Under the pieces are notes generated by a model. It ran no database searches, had not been told where the DNA came from, and saw only the letters and a list, made by a program, of their open reading frames with translations. Made by a program: the position numbers and the translations under genes. Shown here one piece after another: positions 34,601 to 42,940 of a DNA stretch of 51,145 nucleotides. Origin of the DNA: Bacteroidales bacterium UBA1715 (GTDB taxonomy: Bacteria > Bacteroidota > Bacteroidia > Bacteroidales > UBA1715); NCBI GenBank assembly GCA_002317135.1, contig DCIX01000019.1, positions 1 to 51,145 on the forward strand, given 5' to 3'. How positions within the stretch are numbered: the first letter of the stretch is position 1; each line of letters begins with the position of its first letter.

Positions 34601-37600
34601 TCCCTTCTGGAAAATCTTGTCAAACAGATAATGAAGACATAGATAATGTCGCATGGATATATGCGGATATGAACTCTCCAGTAGGAGATACTGCTACGGT
34701 TACAGTGACTTGTGCTAAAGTTCCTGCTCCAATAGTTCCAACAACGCTTACAAAAACACCTGATCAGGAAACAGTTTCGGTTGGTGATGATGTGACATAT
34801 ATGTTGGAATATGAACAAACACATGGATTTGTTACCAATGATGCAGCCGCAAATGCCAGCGATTGGACTGTTTCTGGCGGATCGGTATCTGGTGGTGTAG
34901 CATCAGTTGCTGCTAATTCAAATAGTAATGTAAAGTATAATTATTCGTATGCAAAAAATATATTCGTAGAGGCAGATTGCAATTTTACACAATATGCTGA
35001 TACATATTGGTATTTTAGAGATAACATCAGTTTGTCTTTGAAAGTTGACTATGGAGTTCTAAAGGTACAATGCGGTTCTAAGTCTGCAGATTTGGTAGCT
35101 GCTTCTGGTGATTTACATGTAGCTGTGGATGTAACCGATGATATTTTGCGTATGTGGGTAGGGGCTACTTCTGTTGATACTTCAGAATCTGCGGCATTTA
35201 CGGTAGAAAATGTTTCTACAACTCCAGGTTATTTTGGATTTAAGAATTTGTCGCATGGAAATCATAAATATTCAAATATTCATGTTCACACTGATTATGC
35301 CTACGATTTATCTATCATAGATGAAATGCCGTCAGAATTAACGTATGTTTCAAGCGATAATGGTGGTGCTCTTTCTGGTTCAAATGTAGTTTGGGAATTT
35401 GAACAGGGATTAGCAAATCCTATTCCGTTTGGTAAGAAATACACGGTGACAGTAACAGCATCGGTAAATGAGTGTTCTGAAAAAATTATAAATGAAGCAC
35501 ATGTCTCGTTGTTGGGTCATGCAGATGATGAAATTCGTGCACAAGCTGTTGTTGAATGTGGATCAAGTTGTCCAGGAAAACCAAAGGTTACATCTCCTGT
35601 AACATACTGTCAAGGAGACGAAGCATCTGCTTTGGAAGCGACAGGAACTGCTTTGAAATGGTATACAAAAGAAACAGGTGGAACAGCTACAACTTCGGTT
35701 ATTCCATCAACATCGACTGCGGGAAAAACAACATATTATGTTTCGCAAACAGAAAATGGATGTGAAAGTCCTCGTGCAGCAGTTGAAGTTGAGGTTTTTG
35801 CAAAACCAGAAACTCCAACAATAACAACCAATTCTCCTGTATGTGTGGGTGATGAATTGACTCTTGAAATTTCAGAAGTAACTGGTGCAACATACGCGTG
35901 GGAAGGTCCGGAAAGTTTTACTTCAACAGATCAAAATCCAACAATTGCATCGGTTTCTTTAACTGCTGCAGGTGATTATTCTGTTATTATTACAGATGCA
36001 AATGGTTGTGTTAGTGAGGCAGGAACAACTACGGTTGTTGTAAATGAAATTCCAGAAAAACCAACTGTTGAATCTCCAATACAATACTGTCAAGGCGAAA
36101 CAGTTACAGAAGAGGTTTCTGCAACAGGAACTGCTTTGAAATGGTACACAACGGAAGATGGAACAGTTGAGTTTGCAACTTTGGTTCCAGTAACAACAAA
36201 AGTTGGTAGTGTTCATTATTATGTTTCACAAACAGTAAAAGGATGTGAAAGTGAACGTGCTGACTTAGAAGTGAAAACATTGGCTCCACCTTCAGTTCCT
36301 GTTATTACGACAAATTCTCCTGTTTGTCCAGGTGGTTCTATTGAATTGAGTACAACTTCAGAAGGATCGTATACTTGGACAGGTCCAAATAGTTTTACTT
36401 CAACGGAACAAAATCCGGTAATTGACGATGTTGTTGCTGCTTCTGCTGGTGAATATACATTGATGGTAAAAGTTGGTAATTGTTCAAGTGAAGTAACGAC
36501 GGCAACAGTCGTTGTAAAATCAACTCCAGCAACACCATCGCCTTCTAATAATGGTCCGAAATGTGACGGAGAAGATGTTACCTTGTCGGTAACAGCAGTA
36601 GCTGGTGCAACCTATTCTTGGGTTGGACCAAATGGATTTACTTCTACCGATCAAAATCCAAAAACAACAGTTGCAGGCGAATATAGTCTTGTTGTCACTG
36701 TTGCTGATTGTCCAAGTGAGGCGGCTACAACAACAGTGGTTATCAACGAAATTCCAGAAAAACCAGAAATTCCAACTGCACCTTATCAATTCTGTAAAGG
36801 CGAAACAGTTTCGGATGAGGTTACTGCAACAGGTGAAAATCTTACTTGGTATACAACTGCAGACGGTTCAACTAAATTTGTCTCATTAGTTCCATCTACA
36901 ACAACTGTTGGCTCTGTTCATTATTATGTGTCTCAAACAGTTGTCGGTTGTGAAAGTGAACGTGCTGATATTGAAGTGAAAACATTGGAACCACCTTCTG
37001 TTCCTGTCATTACAACTAATTCACCAGTTTGTCTTGGTGAAGATTTGTCGTTGGAAACAACGGCAGAGGGAACTTATGCTTGGACGGGTCCAAATGGATT
37101 TACTTCTACAGAAAAGAATCCTGTGTTTGCTTCAACTGCAGATGCTGCAGGCGATTATTCATTAATCGTAACTGTTGGTAATTGTACAAGCGAAGCAGGA
37201 GAGACAACCGTTGTTGTTAATCCAATTCCTTCGGTAATTATCAATCCTGTTGATGCACAATGTGTTGATGCTGCCGATCTTACATTGTCGGTTACTGCTA
37301 CACCTGTAGGTGGTATAGGAACTTTTAGCGGCGAAGGTGTGACGGGAACAACATTCTCTCCTTCGAAGGCAGGTGTTGGTTCTCATACGATTACGTATTC
37401 ATACGAGGTAAATGGTTGTTCTAAATCAGAATCTATAACGATAGATGTACAGGAAAAACCAGAAGTATCATTTACTTTACCTACAACTACTTGTAAATCA
37501 AATTCTGTAATTACATTGACGGGAAATCAAACTGGAGGAACGTTCTCGGCAAATCCAAGTCTTGATGTTACTGCAGGTTTTAATCCAGCAAATGCAACTA

Positions 37601-40600
37601 TCGGACAGGAATATACGATTACTTACGACTATACCGATGGTGTATGTTCAAATTCCGTAGCTCATTCTATTACGGTTTATGATCCAATAAAACCTGTTGG
37701 TACTGATGTCTCAAAAGTTTATACGAAAGTAACTGCTAGTGATATTCCTACTTTGTCGGCAACAGGTGTTAATCAAATTTGGTATAGCGATGCTGCTCTA
37801 ACAAATAAAGTGGGCGAGGGGGCAACGTTTACGCCTGCCGCTGCAGATGTAATTGATGGCACAACTGGTAAAGTTGGTGTACATACATATTATGTTGTAA
37901 GTACAGAAGGTGGTTGCGTTTCTGAAAAAACTCCAGTTGCTTTAGAAATTTCAAGTTGTGCTGCAGAAGCACCTGTTCCTGTTAAAAATATGGTTGCTGT
38001 TTGTGCGGGAGAAACTTCTGATGCAGCAAAAACATTATCGGTAACGGCTGGTACAGGAAATATTCGTTGGTACTATAACGATACAAAGATACAAGATGAT
38101 GCTGCAACGACATTTGTTCCGACAGAAACTGCAGAAGGTTCTTATACATTCTATGTTTCGTTATACGATACTGATGCAAATTGCGAAAGTGGAAAGTCAA
38201 GTATTACATACATTATTAATAAACTTCCTTCTGTAAGTTTTGATTTGCCAGCAGAGGTTTGTGCTGGTTCTGGAGAAATAGACTTGACTACCTATAAGTC
38301 GCAAGTGGCAGGAACAATTGTAGATGAATCTTTGGCAACGGTAACGAAATTTAAACCAATAACGGCTGGAACATATTCATTTACCTATTCTTACACCGAT
38401 GAAAATTCTTGTACGAATACAGCAAGTGATAACATTATAGTAAATGACTTGCCTTCAATAACGGTAACGCCTGTTGCCGCTATGTGCGAATATGATTCGC
38501 CATTGGATTTGACAAGCGTTGTTTCTCCAAAAGGTGGTAAATTTAGCGGTGATGGCGTGGTCGCTTCTACATTCAATCCTGCAGCTGTAGTTGCCGGTTC
38601 GACAGCGTCAATTACTTATTCTTACACCGATTCTAAATCGTGTGCGAATAGCGAAACTTTTGATATTGCAGTAGTTGCAACACCGCAAATCAAATTCTCT
38701 ACAATTGCAAATTCTTGTATTGGCGACGCAGCATTCGATTTGATGCAATATGTAACACCAACAACAGGAACATTCTCAGGTGAACATATTTCAGGTTCAA
38801 AGTTCGATCCTTCTGCTTCTGGCAGCTTTGAAATTACATATACAGTTACGGAAAATGGTTGTGAAAATGCAATGACAAAATTTGCAAAAGTGAATAAACT
38901 TCCAACAGTTTCTATAACAACAAATGCTGTAGAATGTGTGAATACAGGTCTCGTTGAACCAGTTATTTCTCCAACTGGTGGTGCATTGAAGATAGATGGT
39001 GCAGTTGCAAGTTCAATTAATACGAACGTGTTGGCTGTTGGTGACCATACAATCTTATATGAATACACCGATGCGACTACGAACTGTTCAAATTCAGATT
39101 CGAAGACATTTGAATTGAGGGAAATTGCAGCTCCATCTGTTTCCGATAAAACAGTTGTTGTGGCTTCGGGTGATTTGTCGCTTACGGTTACAGGAAATGG
39201 TGGTGCATATACTTGGACAGATGAATCTGGTAATCTTGTTGGTATAGGACCTTCTATTTCTCATATATATGCAGACGAAGTAGGTGACTGGACGTATTGC
39301 GTAGCAGAAACCGATGGTGTTTGTACGAGTGAACCAGCTTGTATGACATTCTCTATTATTGAATGTCCAATCCCTGCACCAGATGTGGTTGAATCAGTTG
39401 TTTCTGGTTGTACGAATGGCACGATGCCGACTCTTGCTGCGAATGGTGACTACACGATTCAATGGTATAAGGAATATGATAGAAATGCTGTTATTGCAGT
39501 CGGTTCGACTTATGTTCCAAACGATGTTGTCACAACTGGTGTGTACAATTATTATGTAACACAAAGTGATGCTGTTTGCGAAAGTCAGGCATCGAAAGTT
39601 ACTTTGCAAATGTTTGTTACTCCACAACCTAAGGTTATGGGTAATAAGGAAATTTGCGAAAACGAAGATTTGGAACTTCTTGCAGACCAAGAAGCATTGT
39701 GGTATACTGAATCTTCATTAAGTCACGCAGATAAAATTGGCGTTTCGCATACAGTTTCGTATGCTACAGCAGGTACTTATCAGTTGTATGTAACTCGTCA
39801 GGATGAACATTGCGTAAGCAATCCGGTTACTGTAACAATAAAAGTAAATGCAATACCTGATGCACCAACTATCAATGTTGACGATGCTTGTCAAGGTGAA
39901 GATGTTGAGTTTACTGCTATAGGTTCAAATATTCAATGGTATAGAAGTGGAATATTAATGTCTGACGAGGATTCCTATGTTGAAAAAGATGCACTTCCTG
40001 GAATGGTAACGATTGGAGCAACTCAAACAGTTTCTGGTTGTGTTAGTCCGATTGCGGAAGCAACGGCTACAATCTTTGCCGTTCCATCGGCTCCACAAAC
40101 TATCGATGTATCAATATGTGACTACGACAAAATTCAACCATTGTCGGTAGTAATTAACAGCGATGCAACAGCACAATGGTATGCCGATGAGGATTGTACA
40201 GCATTGCTTTCTGCTGGTATGACTGAATACACACCAAAGGATAAAAAGACACAATCGTTCTATGTTACACAAACAGAAAATAATTGTGTAAGCGAACCTG
40301 CAAAAGTGACACTTACGGTTAATCCAAAACCAGAAAAAGTCAACTTTAAACAATCTACCGATGTGGTTGCCTGCGAAGGTAATCAGGTAGTTCTTATTGC
40401 AGAATCAAGTAATAAGGTTTATTGGTATGATTCTCCAACAGATTTCCCAATATTTACAGGTCGTTATTTTACATTGCCAACATCTGAAGTTGGTGAATAC
40501 ACATTCTATGCTTCGCAAACCGATGCAGCCGGTTGTAAGAGTGATTTGTCTTCAAAGAATGTTAGCATACAAGCAGGACCACAACCTGCACTATTGATTC

Positions 40601-41943
40601 AATCGGATACAATCTGTGAATATGAAGATCCAGGACGACTTATCGTTGCCCGTAATTCTGAACATGAAACAGTTTCATGGATATCTCCTACAGGTGCAAC
40701 ATTAAGTTTAGGCGATACTTTGGATATTCCAGCTGGCTTAATAAAAAAGGCTGGGGTTTACACATTCAAGGCTCGTACGACAGTTGCTTCTTGTTCTTTC
40801 GACACAAAACGCGAGACAAAAGTAGTATATGTCGTATATAAGAAACCAGATGCACCAACATTGACGAAAAAAGCATTCTGCCATGATGGACAAACAGTGA
40901 CGCTTACAACAAAAGCAAAGAATCCAATGTGGTTTAATAGCGACAAACATGTTGTTATGACTGGTTCAGAATATCAAACATTGAATTCGGCTGTTGGTAA
41001 TTATGAGGTTTGGATGACTCAGATGGAGAATGGTTGTATTAGCGATACCACAAAAATCTCTTATTTGATTAGTGCAATTCCAAATCCGGTAATTACTGGT
41101 GAAACAGGCGTTTGTACAGGCTCGAATGAAGTGTATGTTGTTACAAAAGAAAGTGATGCAAACACGATTGCATGGTCAATTACAGGTAATCGAGTTTCGT
41201 ATGAATTGTCTTCATATTCTTCAGGATTTGTTCGTTCTGTAGATTGGACAGAAGAAGGTTTTGATACAATTACTGTACGAGAAACAAATAAATACGGTTG
41301 TGTGGGAACAAATTCGTTGGCAGTTGCGGTAACTCCAAGTCCTGATGTTCAATTTATTACTGAAAATCTTGGACAAGAAGGCGTTGTGACTTTCACAAAC
41401 TTGTCGGAAGCACAAATATTGTATCAAGGTGAAGTAGAGAAAGAATTTGCTGTAGATTATTTCTGGGATTTCGGAAGAAAATTGGATACAGCTCTTGTGT
41501 TAGATAACAGAAAAATCTTTGATCAAAACTATCGATATGGAAATTATACAGCTGAGTTGACAGCTGTGAATGAATTTGGTTGTTCTTCGTCGTTGAAGGT
41601 CCCATTCTTTGTTGATGTTGAACATGGTTTGTATGTACCAACAGCATTTGCTCCAGAAAATCCAGCCGATGAGGTGCGTAAATTTAAACCAAAAGGATTC
41701 AACTGTCGTACATTTGAAATTTGGATTTACGACAACTGGAATAACTTGGTATACTACTCTTCGGGTGTAAATGAACACGGTTGCCCATTGGCAGAATGGG
41801 ATGGTATGGTGAATGGCAAATTAATGCAAGCAGGTACTTATCGATATAAGATAGAGGTAACTTTTGAAGATCATTCGGAAGAGAATTTCAAAATAGCCCA
41901 ATCGGTAAAACCAATTTGGGGTAATGTGGTTTTGATTCGATAA
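31639..41943 (+). CDS. Giant type IX-secreted GH8 glycosidase / Ig-array surface protein
   Basis: A 3434-residue secreted protein. Signal peptide (about 1-20, VLAVEA). Residues about 40-510 look like a GH8-type (alpha/alpha)6 glycosidase: REGDGY with Glu107 (proton donor position), FDGLW, and A-T-D-G-D-V-D-I-A-L-A-L with Asp169, close to the GH8 signature, then VWRTAMNYVWHGNP and HYFHGWFRLLGMLTATGN. DUF11-like domains follow at about 520-640, 659-1030 and 1034-1300, the last two with large inserts. About two dozen Ig-like modules run from 1310 to 3235, a PKD-like module (YFWDFG) at about 3235-3325, and a CHU-type/gliding-motility C-terminal domain at 3330-3434 (GLYVPTAFAPENP). The substrate (chitosan, beta-glucan or xylan) is unknown. 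It stands alone with its own terminator. Confidence 0.88.
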   Translation: MKKYISAFVYALFVVLAVEAQNEVTVHINSGNPAFPFPQFLSYSYGENHTLDNLGTVNPEGVVHAEMEQDIRDAYQIFANEWTYTGDEVNGVKYIRGNLGCPYDCREGDGYSLLAAAIMGDKVSFDGLWMCVHDKSRVKQPRYIDGVVFSPDYGYGDFSIKDNQDAATDGDVDIALALYIAWRQWGDFMGVNDSKGNPISYKKELIDVLKGFIHLQTRFPDDGEPRRYLSGEIGLDGYLKNGNTWPEASNYVTQNPMTVDGILMRPEFAGPTNIHSDYLAPSYFREFYDLLGELNPEGVSEFERNQFKRCEASSDWLVGNWISQNPKYIFVGEETTVNEASASVTVHAGNQGGRFRSVWRTAMNYVWHGNPDYTWDPVTHTLKNTSNTYEYDGAVRYSQFMNDPQKWGNAGCTEFGGGPSVTYKGPATLHWDIGPTGDFIKSEFIFNWIAGCGSMSAIAAQDMDLLGVLYRTCNIEWDVTTGGDGYLSSVPHYFHGWFRLLGMLTATGNHIAPSQMLPKANMKVYRSIEDSLSFAYTGDEFTYFLDYRNYGSVDGKDVKIVEHVPEDFIFVSAANGGVYDAASHTVTWDIGTVPGVKTGSIDVTKGQVSYKVKVGPKASGRYCTTAEISCSNGLGWTSNEYPNYVTSTMQRNCVDVIKRSLIIEKTANLEECNPGNVVTYTINFENSSEAGWLDGGRPRVNIGFSNGGLATQQEWLRFRLYNDAIEPYINYGNYRISYYMYDAARKSLGDPGWGWYTAIYEGKRSASDKISVSHETVVEGSDSYGKWNQRMILQFAPLLVTTTGHLSNYYGMGARIHRGGTEPLRVAGYIHPNPWVDTDFSDDWSWDAAAQGAEDGNYYPVTPSWQRIDQETGKSIETPVNEYIPSVCDVPTHTVSNVLVEEFDGYVWRRILGTGPMAGRDMYNVVVCDTLPKGLSFLAFQNNCPLESFGATMTTKKTADGRDVIIWKIPTMQIKQKGTIKYTATATFPSGKSCQTDNEDIDNVAWIYADMNSPVGDTATVTVTCAKVPAPIVPTTLTKTPDQETVSVGDDVTYMLEYEQTHGFVTNDAAANASDWTVSGGSVSGGVASVAANSNSNVKYNYSYAKNIFVEADCNFTQYADTYWYFRDNISLSLKVDYGVLKVQCGSKSADLVAASGDLHVAVDVTDDILRMWVGATSVDTSESAAFTVENVSTTPGYFGFKNLSHGNHKYSNIHVHTDYAYDLSIIDEMPSELTYVSSDNGGALSGSNVVWEFEQGLANPIPFGKKYTVTVTASVNECSEKIINEAHVSLLGHADDEIRAQAVVECGSSCPGKPKVTSPVTYCQGDEASALEATGTALKWYTKETGGTATTSVIPSTSTAGKTTYYVSQTENGCESPRAAVEVEVFAKPETPTITTNSPVCVGDELTLEISEVTGATYAWEGPESFTSTDQNPTIASVSLTAAGDYSVIITDANGCVSEAGTTTVVVNEIPEKPTVESPIQYCQGETVTEEVSATGTALKWYTTEDGTVEFATLVPVTTKVGSVHYYVSQTVKGCESERADLEVKTLAPPSVPVITTNSPVCPGGSIELSTTSEGSYTWTGPNSFTSTEQNPVIDDVVAASAGEYTLMVKVGNCSSEVTTATVVVKSTPATPSPSNNGPKCDGEDVTLSVTAVAGATYSWVGPNGFTSTDQNPKTTVAGEYSLVVTVADCPSEAATTTVVINEIPEKPEIPTAPYQFCKGETVSDEVTATGENLTWYTTADGSTKFVSLVPSTTTVGSVHYYVSQTVVGCESERADIEVKTLEPPSVPVITTNSPVCLGEDLSLETTAEGTYAWTGPNGFTSTEKNPVFASTADAAGDYSLIVTVGNCTSEAGETTVVVNPIPSVIINPVDAQCVDAADLTLSVTATPVGGIGTFSGEGVTGTTFSPSKAGVGSHTITYSYEVNGCSKSESITIDVQEKPEVSFTLPTTTCKSNSVITLTGNQTGGTFSANPSLDVTAGFNPANATIGQEYTITYDYTDGVCSNSVAHSITVYDPIKPVGTDVSKVYTKVTASDIPTLSATGVNQIWYSDAALTNKVGEGATFTPAAADVIDGTTGKVGVHTYYVVSTEGGCVSEKTPVALEISSCAAEAPVPVKNMVAVCAGETSDAAKTLSVTAGTGNIRWYYNDTKIQDDAATTFVPTETAEGSYTFYVSLYDTDANCESGKSSITYIINKLPSVSFDLPAEVCAGSGEIDLTTYKSQVAGTIVDESLATVTKFKPITAGTYSFTYSYTDENSCTNTASDNIIVNDLPSITVTPVAAMCEYDSPLDLTSVVSPKGGKFSGDGVVASTFNPAAVVAGSTASITYSYTDSKSCANSETFDIAVVATPQIKFSTIANSCIGDAAFDLMQYVTPTTGTFSGEHISGSKFDPSASGSFEITYTVTENGCENAMTKFAKVNKLPTVSITTNAVECVNTGLVEPVISPTGGALKIDGAVASSINTNVLAVGDHTILYEYTDATTNCSNSDSKTFELREIAAPSVSDKTVVVASGDLSLTVTGNGGAYTWTDESGNLVGIGPSISHIYADEVGDWTYCVAETDGVCTSEPACMTFSIIECPIPAPDVVESVVSGCTNGTMPTLAANGDYTIQWYKEYDRNAVIAVGSTYVPNDVVTTGVYNYYVTQSDAVCESQASKVTLQMFVTPQPKVMGNKEICENEDLELLADQEALWYTESSLSHADKIGVSHTVSYATAGTYQLYVTRQDEHCVSNPVTVTIKVNAIPDAPTINVDDACQGEDVEFTAIGSNIQWYRSGILMSDEDSYVEKDALPGMVTIGATQTVSGCVSPIAEATATIFAVPSAPQTIDVSICDYDKIQPLSVVINSDATAQWYADEDCTALLSAGMTEYTPKDKKTQSFYVTQTENNCVSEPAKVTLTVNPKPEKVNFKQSTDVVACEGNQVVLIAESSNKVYWYDSPTDFPIFTGRYFTLPTSEVGEYTFYASQTDAAGCKSDLSSKNVSIQAGPQPALLIQSDTICEYEDPGRLIVARNSEHETVSWISPTGATLSLGDTLDIPAGLIKKAGVYTFKARTTVASCSFDTKRETKVVYVVYKKPDAPTLTKKAFCHDGQTVTLTTKAKNPMWFNSDKHVVMTGSEYQTLNSAVGNYEVWMTQMENGCISDTTKISYLISAIPNPVITGETGVCTGSNEVYVVTKESDANTIAWSITGNRVSYELSSYSSGFVRSVDWTEEGFDTITVRETNKYGCVGTNSLAVAVTPSPDVQFITENLGQEGVVTFTNLSEAQILYQGEVEKEFAVDYFWDFGRKLDTALVLDNRKIFDQNYRYGNYTAELTAVNEFGCSSSLKVPFFVDVEHGLYVPTAFAPENPADEVRKFKPKGFNCRTFEIWIYDNWNNLVYYSSGVNEHGCPLAEWDGMVNGKLMQAGTYRYKIEVTFEDHSEENFKIAQSVKPIWGNVVLIR
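36046..37230 (+). repeat. 702-base segmental repeat inside the giant gene
   Basis: The stretch beginning GAAATTCCAGAAAAACC at 36046 recurs at 36748 with exact 702-base (234-codon) register; the next landmark CCTTC(A/T)GTTCCTGT at 36289 recurs at 36991. The unit holds one type-A Ig module (WYTT...VHYYVSQTV.GCESERAD) and two type-B modules (W.GPNGFTST). The second copy diverges after its first type-B module. Confidence 0.8.
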
Positions 41944-41969
41944 TAAAGCAATTTTTAATGATTTGATGT

Positions 41970-41999
41970 AGAGTCGCTCTATAGAGCGGCTCTTTTTTT
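41970..41999 (+). terminator. Terminator of the giant gene
   Basis: AGAGTCGCTC (41970-41979) and GAGCGGCTCT (41984-41993) pair around TATA (one G-T pair), followed by seven T. Confidence 0.9.
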
Positions 42000-42041
42000 A
42001 TAAAGAATAATTTGCTTATAGCAAAATAGACCGAAAAATTG

Positions 42042-42049
42042 TATATTTG
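42042..42049 (+). promoter_or_regulatory. -7 box of the 42086 lipoprotein gene
   Basis: TATATTTG matches the -7 consensus; a -33 TTTG is not found at normal spacing (nearest TTTG ends at 42014). The ATG is at 42086. Confidence 0.45.
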
Positions 42050-42085
42050 TAGAAAATCATTTAGTGCTAATAAAATTATAAGACT

Positions 42086-42913
42086 ATGAAGAAAAGTGTT
42101 TTTGTTTTAGGTATGGCATTATCGGCAATGGTGTTGGTAGGCTGTGGTGATAAGAAAAAATCAGACTCTGATATTACCGAAGGTGATGTAAAACAAGCAG
42201 TAGAAAGTTTATCGGATTTTCAGGAGGGGAAATATAATGTTGCTGTAGAGGTAGGTTATTATGAATTAAACGATGAGAACCAACGCTTGAATTTAAGAAA
42301 ACTTGCTTCAAATGGAGTGTTGACATATAACGCAGAACAAATCAACGAATATGATGATAACAATAATTTTATTGCAGCGCATGTGTTTGTAAATGTTGAT
42401 GTTACTGCAGAAGGACAAAAATATGTACTTGCAAAGTCATATATAGATTCGTTGAATTGTGATGTTGATACTTTGAATCGTTTTGCATCGGAAACATATC
42501 CAATGGATGAGGTTTCAAAGAAGGAAATCGTACCAGTACGTAATCCTTTGGTTGTAATACAAAATGATTCGGAAGAAATGCCAGAAACTCAACCAGAAAG
42601 TCTTTCTGATCTTGCACAGAAAACTCCTACATTGTACGAGGCAGCAAAGGCAAAAGAAACAAAAAGAGAAGTTTCATTTTTGTCTATGAAAAAATCTATT
42701 TATAAAATTAAAGATGTGGTTTGTGATGATTTGATGAAAAAACAAGGAAATGCACAGGCCGATGTAATTGTTGAACAATCAGAAGTAACTCCATTTGGTC
42801 GTATTCTTGATGGATATACAAAAGGTGAAAAGAAAACACTTCATGTTACTCTTAAATATTATATAGAAAGAGGTTGGGGTGTAGAAAGTCAAGCACCTGT
42901 ACAAAACAATTAA
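42086..42913 (+). CDS. Lipoprotein, unknown (275 aa)
   Basis: Lipobox LVGC (Cys20) then GDKKKSDSDITEGDVKQAVESLSDFQEGKYNVAVEVGYYELN. The N-terminal half looks like a small alpha+beta domain (residues 40-145), a Pro/Glu-rich linker spans about 150-195, and a second beta-rich part (195-270) ends YYIERGWGVESQAPVQNN. No family is recognised. It forms a two-gene transcript with the next gene (27-base gap), which ends at a strong bidirectional terminator. Its position after the giant secreted protein could mean a surface role, but separate promoter and terminator argue against a direct link. Confidence 0.75.
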   Translation: MKKSVFVLGMALSAMVLVGCGDKKKSDSDITEGDVKQAVESLSDFQEGKYNVAVEVGYYELNDENQRLNLRKLASNGVLTYNAEQINEYDDNNNFIAAHVFVNVDVTAEGQKYVLAKSYIDSLNCDVDTLNRFASETYPMDEVSKKEIVPVRNPLVVIQNDSEEMPETQPESLSDLAQKTPTLYEAAKAKETKREVSFLSMKKSIYKIKDVVCDDLMKKQGNAQADVIVEQSEVTPFGRILDGYTKGEKKTLHVTLKYYIERGWGVESQAPVQNN

Positions 42914-42940
42914 TAGTTATTCAATTAAAAATAGACAAAT

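Noticed and set aside
34429..34824. 131-codon minus-strand frame inside the giant gene
   Set aside because: Cys/Arg-rich shadow of the Ala/Thr-rich coding strand; no start signals.
38622..39068. 148-codon minus-strand frame inside the giant gene
   Set aside because: Shadow frame in a repeat-rich coding region without a promoter or family pattern.
35560..41300. CRISPR-like or tandem non-coding array
   Set aside because: Repeats are in frame, of variable sequence and encode Ig-like modules; no spacers or constant short repeat.
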